A stretch of DNA of 64,000 bases from assembly GCA_035222895.1 (NCBI GenBank), contig JAVYIG010000886.1, positions 1 through 64,000 of the forward strand, written 5' to 3'. Within the stretch, counting starts at the first letter, position 1; every line of letters starts with the position of its first letter. This DNA comes from Strongylocentrotus droebachiensis. Its lineage: Eukaryota > Echinodermata > Echinoidea > Camarodonta > Strongylocentrotidae. Made by a program: the position numbers and the translations under genes. Below are positions 33,790-43,427 of the stretch, one piece after another. Under the pieces are notes generated by a model that worked only from the letters and a program-made list of their open reading frames with translations, did not search any database and was not told the DNA's origin.

Positions 33790-36700
33790 AAAGCCGACCA
33801 TAGATTTCAAGACTTTGGGGTCGGTTGCAAAGGGCAGTACAACATTTGTTTAAGCCTCATCGTGTCAACAGTACGTAGCCCAATACCTAATGTCTACTTC
33901 GCAGTCAGAGAACTCGATGCTAGAACTAATAGCACAGCTAGGGAAGCAGATAGATACGGGACCATACTGCTATGCTACATCTGACCTGATATTGGCGCTA
34001 GAAAGGATTCAGTGATTGTACTTCTAGGACAGTATGGCTTTAAAACTGTTGTGAGGAAAACGAATGTCATTTGCCTGCAATCTTTCTCACATGAAATCCT
34101 TATCTTACGGTATCCTACTAATGTGTCTCAGAATCCCAACTCCATCCTTGCTTCCAGGCTTAAAATGCTTTTGATAAAACTTTGTAGGAATTTGCGTTAA
34201 ACTATTTAGCTTTTTGTTTGGGGTTAAACCTTTGCTGGATACTGCAGGAGAAAAGGCAAGCAACCTATTTTGTATATTTTCTTTAGATCAATATGAGTGC
34301 TAAGCCCCCCGCCCCCTCCCCCCCCCCCCCACTCTGTAAGCCTTCTGGTAATCCCGGAGTCGCCACCAGTGGTAATTCTCTTTCGTTGGCCTTAAACATG
34401 CTTATTAAATGTGTTTTTCCCCTTAAGTTAGTTTGTTTTAATTGTCAGTTGGTTTGTTAGTTAGTAAGTTCATCAGTTAGTTTTTTCGTAAGTTAGTTAT
34501 TCAACTTGTTAGTTAGTTGGATTATTCTTTTTTCTTCATAATAATTAATGTAAAGGGTACGGTGTACATGTCCTAATAGGAGTGTGTAATCATAGTTCCG
34601 AATTAGGCAACGGCTGAAAAGTGATTCTTACCTGTTTCGGTGCTCCATAGATTTTCTCCAACGTTGTCAGAAGAATTGAGAAGACAACCACTAGAATAGT
34701 CTGAGATGTTGACTTTATCTACAAAAAAAGTACATAGTGATGATTTATTGAGGCTATAACAAGGAATACTCATTTCCCACAGTTACATTATGATAAAAGT
34801 AAGCAGGGGTTCCAGACCTAAAGTGAGGCAGAAGGAAAAGGGAAATTGTTTTCATTCCGAGATACAGAAAACTGGTCGGGATAATAGTCCCCTCGCCGGG
34901 GGAGGGGAGGGGGGGGGGGGGGTTACCGCCAGTGATAAGAGCCTACATAATCATCAGTTATTAAAAATAAATCAGTCAAGATAGATATAAATATTTTATC
35001 GCAACAATGATCAATATCAAAGGTTTGGCACCGTGTTATAACTTAGATCCCCTTATTTGAACTGTTCGCATTAATAAGACCATAACATCCAATTTCGAGA
35101 ACTTAGATAAATATTTGCTTTCGAAGCTTGCCTATATTTTCAACTGAAAATGTGGCATTTTTTTCAATTGTCATTAGATGAAACATAAATATCTTATGTC
35201 GAGTAGACTTTCAACCTGGGTGTTTTTGTAATAGTATTAAACGAATACCCCTAGAAAGAGTACATTGGATACAAAAATAACATGCTAAATGATTTAATAA
35301 TTTATTATTTTCTTTTACGACCTCTTATTCGTCTTATTTAATTATTATATTATATTTATGTATTATACCATCAACTAATGAGGAGATCGAGCCTCCTACA
35401 GAAACTCAGCTTCTTTTGGTAAACCCAAAGCATTAGTTGATGGTGTCTTTATTCTGTTATGTACTTATTATTGTACTTCTTTTTAGTGCATTCTTTGTTA
35501 TGTCCATGGATATGTTATTGAATAAAAATGAAATGAAAATGTTGACGCTTAACGACGGCCCGCAATGATAATGGTGCGAACCTTAGCTGCGCTGGACCAG
35601 CTGATTCACCATGCACAATGCCTAGTGCTCTTTATATAGTACATATCAAACATATTATCAGCCGACCTTGAATAGGTGGGGTGAGAAAGAGCATCACTGC
35701 GGAACATCCATTATAGCTTTCAATTTGTTTCGCTACACAAAATAAAGATCTAGTCATATCTTGGAACGAGGCTTTACTTGATGTGCCATAAAACTCCACA
35801 TGTAAATTCCACAAAAAGATTGACTCACCAACTACTTTCAAATCCCATCCCGTCACGTATAAGGTTTGCGTTGTCTCCATCGAAAAATAGGCGTACACGA
35901 GTTGAACAACATGCGGCAGGGTTGCCTTCATGTGGTCCTCATTCGCGTTGAAAAAAGAATTGTCAGCTCCCGGACCAACCACGAAATTATCATAGATGAA
36001 GTATGTGACGTCATTGTTGCTTGCGTTGGTCGGGTTGGAGTTGTTGCTTACGTCATAGTGAGGAACGCGAGGAAAGACGTGCGTGCCATAAGGCGATGTG
36101 AATGTCATAGAATCAGTGTTGTGTCTGGGTAGGTTTATTTGTGGTATCGAGCAGGTGACCTCTTCAGTCATTTCGTCGGTGAGGTTGAACCCTGCGAGAG
36201 AAATGAATAAAAGATGACATACGGCAAAGTGATTTCCGAAAACGCGTTTAGGAACGGATAAAAGACTTGTTCTCATACGCTTCAACTTCAACTTCAAAAC
36301 AAAACAAAAAAAAATTGTAAAAATTTACTTTGAACTCATATATTCAGGTGTACTGCTTATTCCGTGATGGCATTAATCGTCATTATGATGGACAGATCAC
36401 TTCAGCATTCGAGGCATCTTATTAGCAGTTAAGAAGAACAAAATCGAACCAACTTAAACAAATGTTGTTATTTCCTCCTTCATTTATCTCTTTTCCTCCC
36501 CTCTCTTGTCTAGTGCTCCCAATCCCTCCTCCCCTTTCTAAGTTCAAAATCGTTTGTGTTTGTTTCATACTTGGAAGTGTGAATGCAATGTTGTTGCCGT
36601 TGTTGTGCTGTTATTGTTGTTATTGCTGTTGTGTTTTGTTTTGTTTTGTTTGTTCTCACCGGCACTTGTTGGACCATAGTTGTCAAGGCAGCAGTCGGGA

Positions 36701-37453
36701 ATGCGATGAACTGACATATTCGCATATCCATAGTTGCAGATCCAAGATGTGTCATTCCATAGAAGCGAATCGTTGTGATACAGGTACATGTGTGCGTGGC
36801 ATAAAAAGTTCGGTTCCAATCCTAATTAGTATGAGAAATACACACACATACACATAAATAATCAACAAATCAAGAAGAAAGTAATGAAAACATCACATCC
36901 AACTTTACAAAAGTTAGATAGAGTGCTAATTAAATAGAATTTTTGAAAGAGTCGGGGTTTTTGTACTTAGTTGACTTGACCAGTCGAACGAATCTGATTT
37001 TTAAATGTTTATATCTAAACTACAAATTCAACAACCGAACTACTGCCCTTAATATACTATTATTACTCTGACTACTATTACTCTTGCTACTACAACTGCT
37101 ACCATGCACCACTACCGTGCTACTACCGCCATCACTTCTACAGCTTATACTTCTATAGTTACACCACAACAACTACTACCATTACCTCTACTAGACTACT
37201 ACTACCACCCCCTCTACTTCCACCATTACTACTACATGTACCATACTACTACTACAAATACTACCACCACCACTATAACTACTACTGCTGCTGCTGCTCC
37301 TGCTGCTGCTGGTAGTAGTAGCCCTACTTCTTTTACTACTATTTAAACTTCTGGTGAATATTATACCACTACTACAACGTACTATCATTACCACTAGCAC
37401 TACTACTACTACTACTGCCACTACTATTACTACTGCTACTCCTACTACTACTG

Positions 37454-37484
<31 letters not shown>

Positions 37485-38315
37485 CAGGGGCGTACGCAGG
37501 GGGGTGTTTTGGTGGTTCAAACCCCCCCCTTTGTTTTTTTTATGTATGTAAACCGCACTAAAAAAACCTAAACCCCCCCCCCCTTTGTCCGCTTACCCCC
37601 CCCCCCCCCCCACTGAGCGACTTTTCGGCCGGCTGAATCGTTGCGATTTTTTTTGACCTCCCCCCCCCCAAAAAAAAAGGTGTCCGCTTAACCCCCCCCC
37701 CCCCACTGAGCGACTTTTCGGCTGGCTGAGTCGTCGTTGCGATTTTTTTTGGCCTCCAAAAAAAAAAAAAAAAAAAGTGTCCGCTTACCCCCCCCCCCCC
37801 CCCCCCCCCCCACTGAGCGACTTTTCGGCCGGCGCGATTTTCAAATTTTCGGGAGCAAAATATTTTAAACCCCCCCCCCCCCCCCCCCCCCCTTGAACAA
37901 ATCCTGCGTACGCCCCTGACTACTACTAATATCCCCACTGCTGCTGCTGCTGCTTCTATGTACTATACTAACCACCAACACTCCCACCAAAATCACCACA
38001 ACCACAACCACCATACCTCCATAATGTAATGGGCATGATGAACTGCATGACCATTCTGATTCATGTACTGCGTTTACGAACATTCCCTTGGAAGGAAAAC
38101 ATATCTGTGCAATAAGAATTCATATCGACACTGATGATAGATGTGGATAATCATAAGCACTATATATCGAAATGATCTCAGTCATTGTTCTTACCACATT
38201 CTCCAGCTGATTGAGTCGTCACCTCGCCTATACTGCATGCTACATGTCTACCTAGGACTGAAAACATCAGGAATACATGCAACAGGATTAAGCCATTTCT
38301 ACGTTTACAATTCAT
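31388..38315 (-). CDS. G3: CUB-like transmembrane protein, short tail, one frameshift
   Basis: Eight exons: 38315-38195 (signal peptide), 36821-36660 (Cys-rich), 36191-35829 (CUB-like), 34718-34632 (linker), 33510-33252 and 32997-32877 (beta-rich pair), 32195-32105 (membrane) and 31553-31388 (tail). All introns are GT-AG. Phases fit everywhere except exon 5, whose length is one base short of a fitting phase; reading straight through meets a stop at its 3' junction. Total 1370 bases, about 456 codons if one base were present. There is no lectin exon and no Thr/Ser stalk. The tail is only about 54 residues and lacks the DYHEYNLP signature; it has YLDN, YTEG and YLNS (YLNS fits the Grb2 YxN form). 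Either a recent pseudogene or a real gene with a one-base sequence error. Confidence 0.75.
32105..32195 (-). CDS. G3 membrane-spanning exon
   Basis: 91 bases, phase 1 to 2. It encodes VVISVTVVLSITFIIALIMG, then ALWFKKR, a single hydrophobic helix followed by basic residues. Confidence 0.85.
33252..33510 (-). pseudogene. G3 exon 5 with apparent frameshift
   Basis: The 5' half reads in the family frame (GYRGNRSQSGC, then SAILLSFSYNI, matching G2). The 3' half matches the family only in another frame (FGLQVNLSC, then ESTNWT, matching G2 NGLEVDVSC and SGSWA). The length is 259 bases against 278 in G2, one short of a compatible phase. The shift lies near 33395-33430. It could be a pseudogene lesion or a sequencing error. 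Confidence 0.7.
35335..35545 (+). mobile_element. Probable retroelement 3' end in G3 intron
   Basis: A short hairpin (ACCATCAACTAATG and CATTAGTTGATGGT, about 35368-35445) precedes an AT-rich stretch ending TGAATAAAAATGAAATGAAA, which resembles a LINE 3' end. No coding part is seen. Confidence 0.4.
35829..36191 (-). CDS. G3 CUB-like domain exon
   Basis: 363 bases, phase 1 to 1, about 121 residues: GFNLTDEMTEEVTCSIPQ, then VTYFIYDNFVVGPGADNSFF and LVYAYFSMETTQTLYV. It sits in the same order and phase as the G1 and G2 CUB-like exons but is much diverged. It has several N-glycosylation sites. Confidence 0.65.
36660..36821 (-). CDS. G3 small Cys-rich module exon
   Basis: 162 bases, phase 1 to 1, about 54 residues. 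Shares with G2 the pattern C-H ... W-x-C-x-x-G ... P-x-C-C-x-D-N (here FLCHAH, NDTSWICNYG, IPDCCLDN). Confidence 0.75.
37080..37484. repeat. (ACT)n tract
   Basis: Imperfect CTACTA/ACCACC trinucleotide repeat in the first intron of G3. It continues at 37919-38020 beyond the inserted MITE. Confidence 0.85.
37485..37918. mobile_element. hAT-like MITE inserted in (ACT)n
   Basis: Ends CAGGGGCGTACGCAGG and CCTGCGTACGCCCCTG are a perfect 16-base inverted pair. ACTACTAC flanks both sides, consistent with an 8-base target duplication although ambiguous within (ACT)n. The interior is poly-C with two or three internal copies of CTGAGCGACTTTTCGGC. Confidence 0.85.
38195..38315 (-). CDS. G3 signal-peptide exon
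   Basis: 121 bases. MNCKRRNG, then LILLHVFLMFSVLG, likely cleavage around VLGRHVA, ending GEC. The donor is GTAAG. Same length and end as the G2 first exon. Confidence 0.85.
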
Positions 38316-38386
38316 GACTATTAGCGCAAGCTACAATTCTATCCAAGCTCGATAAATGTTTCGAACACAAGAAAGTTGAGTGAGGG

Positions 38387-38393
38387 ATTTATA
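38387..38393 (-). promoter_or_regulatory. Candidate TATA box of G3
   Basis: The minus strand reads TATAAAT 72-78 bases upstream of the G3 start codon, placing a start site near 38360 and a 5' UTR of about 45 bases. Position and sequence fit a core promoter; there is no transcript evidence. Confidence 0.4.
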
Positions 38394-38761
38394 ACTATGA
38401 CAAGACCCTGTCACGTTCACGCTTGCAGTCGTAACTCGCTCATAACCATGTGTATACTTTTTCTCGGCATATACTCTATTTCGGTTTTGTTTGCTTAGCC
38501 ACATTATTAAATGATTTTACAGGGCAAAAAGGTTAAAGTTACAAAAACTGGAAAATAAATGTTCATGCTATTAATGTGTAAACAGGTAAAGGTTTGTTTG
38601 TTTGATTGATGTTTTTTCTCAAGGTGAAGGTTGCTATCGCAATACTTTTTGCTATCAGAGCATCATGATTAAGTGTGAACTTTGAATTGAAAAGTTGAAG
38701 AACAAGTGCATATGTGCGTGTGTGTGCGAAAGAAAGGGAGGGGAATGAGAGAGGGGGAAGT

Positions 38762-38764
<3 letters not shown>

Positions 38765-38795
<31 letters not shown>

Positions 38796-38800
38796 AAGGG
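38765..38800. repeat. (GA)n tract
   Basis: GAGAGAGA simple repeat between G3 and the LINE remnants. Confidence 0.85.
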
Positions 38801-39209
38801 GGTGTGCCTGCTAAGAAAATTAAGCAGGTGTATGAAATGCCACTGGACATGCAGAATAGCTAAATGTCTCAGCGGTAGAGTGGTGGTCTCTGTCTGATTC
38901 TTTTCCAAGCCCGTACCCATGTACCCCCTTGGAAGGGCATTGATTCTCAATTACCCGTAGAGTTAAATACTATTCCTGGCTTATAGAAGCATGGCCTTGC
39001 TTAAATTTTAATCAATCTGAAGCAATGAAAGAAGACAGAGTGCATTGGTGATATCAAGTACATTATGAAACTTATCGACACTTAAGCTACGTTTTGCGCA
39101 TATGGAAAAACAAACACCGACAGGGCTGTCTACGTACGAGCCAAAATTAATGTTGGCTGACAATTTACTCTTTGACATACCTTTGACCTTCTGTGTCATT
39201 ATATACGCC

Positions 39210-39250
39210 AAATCTCTCTCTCTCTCTCTTTCTTTCTCTCTCTCTCTCTT

Positions 39251-39288
<38 letters not shown>

Positions 39289-39319
39289 ATTCTCTCTGTC
39301 TGTATGTCTGTCTGTCTCA

Positions 39320-39350
<31 letters not shown>

Positions 39351-39375
39351 GTTGTTGTTGTTGTTGTTTGGTATT
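39210..39375. repeat. (CT)n, (TTG)n tract
   Basis: Long CTCTCTTTCT simple repeat followed by GTTGTTGTTG. Open frames here are artefacts of the repeat. Confidence 0.85.
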
Positions 39376-39464
39376 ATCGGCGTTTCATTCTTTTTTAGAA
39401 TATTTACGCCTTTCACTTTATTTCTTTTTTTTTCTTCTATATTTTGGTACTATTTGTAAATTCA

Positions 39465-40440
39465 TACTCATCTCTTTTTTTTGGATAATATAATCTCAGA
39501 TCTACTGGTCCATGAAAACCCCTCACCGCAATTGGCACCTTCCTGCCAGACCGGCGCGGTACATTGCGCAATCTTCTCGGCCATCATTGGCCTAGGCAAC
39601 TCTGGTGCCGGTGAGAGGATTCTGGGGTAGATCTCCAGAGTCTCTTGTTTGGGGTTTACCGTCCTCAATCCGTCTTTACTCTTTCTTACCTTTTCTCTTC
39701 TAGTATTTTTCCGTTTTGTAAAACCTTATTTTTCTATCAAAGTAGGTATCAACATCTTAGGGCATTTGGTTGTCGTGCGATATGTGCAAAAAAAAAAAAA
39801 AAAAAAAAATTAAATACACTCAAAACGCTTCGTTCTACGAACGAAGCGGATCAGTGCTCTCTGGGTCGCACTTTCTGTTGATTTTAGGAGTTTCATTATT
39901 TCGTTTGGGCTCGTTATATCACTTTCCATTATCAGCATTGCTCTTTCTATTGTATATTTTGGACATTCCATCAGATAGTGTGTTATTGTTTCAGGGGTGT
40001 TACAGTATTTACAATTTTTGTTGGCTTGGCCAGGTTGGGTTGTTTGGGATACCCATACTTTTGAGGGGTCTGCGTTTAGTCCTATGTTGCAAAGTCTGAG
40101 CCTGCGAATTATGACTTCGCAGTCTCTAAAAAGGGTGCTCTCAAAGTTATGTTGAATTGTTGGTTTGAAAGGTCTTACGTTTGTTTTATTGTAATTTTGC
40201 CATGTTTCTTCCCAACTCTTGTATAGTTCTATTTTCAATACTGCTTTCATTTCAGACAAACATAACTTGTTATTTATTTGTATTTCTTCAGTTAGGGCTT
40301 GTTTTGCGAGAAGGTCCGCTATTTCGTTTCCCTGTATTCAACAGTGAGAGGGGATCCATTCTAGATGGACTCTGTCTCTCTCTCTCTCTCATATTTGCGG
40401 CATTGCCTGTCATTGTAAGCTCTCTCTGCCTTTGACTCCC
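39465..40440 (-). pseudogene. LINE remnant: RNase H and zinc-knuckle C-terminus
   Basis: Minus strand. Around 40280-40370 it reads EWIPSHC, then IQGNEIADLLAKQAL, the end of an RNase H domain (with an internal stop). It is followed at 40259-39810 by an open frame with CKYCNTPETITHYLMECPKY, the C-x2-C-x(7)-H-x(4)-C knuckle typical of LINE C-termini. The rest to 39465 is a likely 3' UTR. Presence of RNase H suggests an I- or jockey-type group. The copy is 5'-truncated and carries a CT simple-repeat expansion near 40375. Confidence 0.75.
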
Positions 40441-40849
40441 TCTTAATAAACTTGAAAATTCTTTAAGTGGGTGTTTCACATTATTTTGCGAGGATGATAT
40501 TTAATATAATATAACACTCATAAGCATATTTCGACATATATAATAAAATAATGTTTATATATATTATATATATAATTATGTGATCGTACTTTGGACCCGC
40601 AATCAATTACCCGCAATCATTATCCTTTAATAAATTCCACATGTTAAGGAAATGTGCTCGAACTTTGTACACGTTAAATAATGTTATATTCCCTTCATGT
40701 TTTCTCACGTTCCACACATTTACGCGTAAATGAATGTAGCAATCTAGGCCGAAGAGGGATTGAATAAACTAAATCATATAGACAAACTATTTCAGATTAT
40801 TTCTTCCGCACTACCCATAAACATGATAAACAAACCATCTTGGTATCTA

Positions 40850-41430
40850 CACAGTCATCGTAAACGTGACGTCGTTCCAGAAAGCACAATTGAAACAGAT
40901 ATCTACACAGTGTAATCATTTAAAATTACTCAATCTTCCAGATATTCTTTCTCAAGGTACTTCATTATTAATGTACAAACTCAAAAATGCTATGTTACCA
41001 GTAACATTTTATGACAGTTTTCGTTTGAACTCGGATGTCCACTCATTTAATACAAGACAAAAGGATGACTTCCATCTACCAAAATGCAATAACTCACTTT
41101 TGCAAAAAAAAAATCAATTAGATATCAAGGTCCTCATAAATGGAGCTCCATGTTAAGTCATTAAAAGGGTGTTAAGAACCACAACGCATTTAAACATAAA
41201 CTGAAAAGAACAATACTTGCCACTTATTGATTTATTGAAATACATAATTGATTTATATATTATTTTGTTAGTATGTAACATTATTAGTAGTGTATTGTAT
41301 TGTATCTGTATGTGTTTATGTTTGGGTTGCTTGTTTACAATTTTTAAACTTATTTTAGCAATCCCGGTATTTTTAATGATTTCATTTTGATTTTTATCTT
41401 TTCGCAAATAAATGTGTGAATTGAATTGAA
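40850..41430 (+). pseudogene. LINE 3' end, CR1-like
   Basis: Plus strand. LLMYKLKNAMLPVTFYDSF, then HSFNTRQKDDF, fits the C-terminal tail of CR1/Rex-type reverse transcriptases (M-Y-K ... L-P ... F ... H-x-[FY]-N-T-R). It ends in GAATTGAATTGAATT, a pentamer tail usual for these elements. Heavily 5'-truncated. Confidence 0.65.
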
Positions 41431-42176
41431 TTTAAATACATGCCAAATATCGAAAAAGAATAATCAGTGCCACAATTTTGTTTTGTTTTGTTTTGTTTCT
41501 TTTTATTTTGTTTTCCAGTTCTTTGCCCCAGAAAGTGACCTTCTCGTGTAACAATAGTTTATGTTGTATTGCATCTTTCGGGGTTGCCTTGATCCCCCTG
41601 GGAAGAAGTGTTACACCATCAGGACTATGACATGCCCTCGAAGATATTGTTTCAAAATGTTTTTATTTCAATATATACTCATTCAAGGAAACATAACATC
41701 GCTGTTATCCTTTTACATGTCTTTATGTATTTCATATTTCAAATGTGTTATACTCTTTATGAATTGTATATTTGTTTTAATGAAGAATGGAATACAATAT
41801 TTATATACCTATATAATATGTCAATATATAATATAATATAATATAATATATCTGCTAAGTGTTGGATTGGCTCAGCTGGTTTGAGTTCTTCGAACACCCA
41901 ACATATTATAAGTTAATATCTATCAAGCTCCTTGAGTACCCCATATTAATTTATAGTACTGATTCCACCACCGAATCATATATCATGTAGGGTTTCGTTG
42001 GAACGTGGATCACATAGTGCCGTGGCGGGACTCTGTCCTTGGCAAGACATTATTCTATATTTTACTCTCTTAATCCAGGTGTAGTAAATATGTAGGAATG
42101 TTTTCAGGAAGATGTCCAGATTAATTGTCTTTGGGGTAGTTGTTATGGGGTGGTTTTTCGGGTAGTAGTCGTGGGG

Positions 42177-42463
42177 GTGTTTCACAAAGACTAAGATCAA
42201 CTTTAAGTTGGACTTAACTGTGGCAGGCCATTCATGCCACTGGTTGCTATAACCATTAGTCTTTCAATTATGATAACATTTTAGATAACATTTTTTCCTT
42301 CAATAATAAACTATCAAAAAGGGTAAATTTTGTAGATATGTGACCACGATTTGTACGTCCCTTGAGAGACCAAAGCCAGTAAATGGTGAGAGCAAACAGT
42401 GGCATGAATAGCCTGCCATAGTTAGGTCCAACTTAATGTCGATCTTAGTCTTTGTGAAACAGT
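42177..42463. mobile_element. MITE with GTTTCACAAAGACTAAGATC ends
   Basis: Arms of about 70 bases: GTTTCACAAAGACTAAGATC through GGCATGAATGG-type sequence, matched inverted at 42394-42463. Its 5' end resembles the 17055-17207 element. Confidence 0.75.
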
Positions 42464-42799
42464 CCGTCCGGGGAAGTTGTCTTGATAAGGGATGTCGATG
42501 TTGGTTGTGCTGCACATACATTTCAGTGGTTAAACCGGAGACTAGTCCCTAGCTAAACCTACAGAGCAATAGGCTAACCTTTAGAGGGCGCCTGCCCAAA
42601 TAACAAGGTCCAGGATTTTTAAGAAAGGGTAATGTTGTCTTTAGATTTTTAAACATTCTGCTGATCTGCGACAGACTAATCAGGGCTACTATCTTTGTTA
42701 AAATGTTGGTATCTGTCGCTGTGTGAGGCTTCCATCTTTACCGAGTGGCATTCCCTTACAGACCCAAAAACAATATTAACTTTATCACATAGTACATAT

Positions 42800-43427
42800 C
42801 TAAAGATTTTCGTAGTCATTTTCGTTGAGTTGCTCAGGTGCCAGAGACGTGTCATCCGCAATAAGCTCCAGATATTCCGGCTCCGCGATCTTAAGAGCCT
42901 GATAACTATTTTTATCTTTGTCATCTTTTTGGCATAAATCTTGATATGCGTTCTCGTTCAATTTGCTTGGAGTCACGGGATTCTTGTCATCGTCTGGCCC
43001 TTGATTTAAACCAATACCCACACCCTTCTTCACATTATACCCCGTCGTAATTTCCTGGTAGGTCCCTTGTCTTAAAAGGTCTTGGTAAGGACCTTGTGGA
43101 GAAGCATCATGTCCAAGCTCCGGTAGATTGTACTCATGATATTCATCAAGTTCTTTGCCTCCGAACGTGACAGTGCAGTCCCCTTCTCCTACCACATTGT
43201 AGATATCCACGTTGTCTCGGTTTGAACATGGAACAGAGGTATGGAGTTCCGTGTAGTCGTGTTTCAGGGCATCCTCCAGAGACCCGGTAGTGATGGCTGG
43301 ATTGGACGGACTCACCGGGTTAGCGCACTCTGCGTATTCATTTTGATCGTTGTCAATCATGTAGTTCGGGTTAGCAACTGTTGTTGAGGTTTGATGTGGT
43401 CCCTGATCTTTTGTTGATGAAAATCGC
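42800..43427 (-). CDS. G4 last exon: cytoplasmic tail with ITAM
   Basis: About 208 residues with 13 tyrosines and many YxxL/I/V motifs (YTEL, YNVV, YQDL twice, YQEI, YQAL, YLEL, YENL). YQAL-x6-YLEL at 42863-42904 matches the ITAM consensus YxxL-x(6-8)-YxxL exactly. The signature block DIYNVVGEGD, then TFGGKELDEYHEYNLP, is shared with G2 and G5; here the central tyrosine of the second motif is replaced (CTVTF). ITAM function through Syk/ZAP-type kinases is inference. Confidence 0.85.

Noticed and set aside
36462..36857. 131-codon plus-strand open frame
   Set aside because: Antisense shadow of the G3 Cys-rich exon.
37191..37520. Open frames rich in Val/Ser or Thr
   Set aside because: Artefacts of (ACT)n repeats and the inserted MITE.
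39102..39459. Ser/Leu-rich and Arg/Glu-rich open frames
   Set aside because: Produced by the (CT)n tract at 39210-39375.
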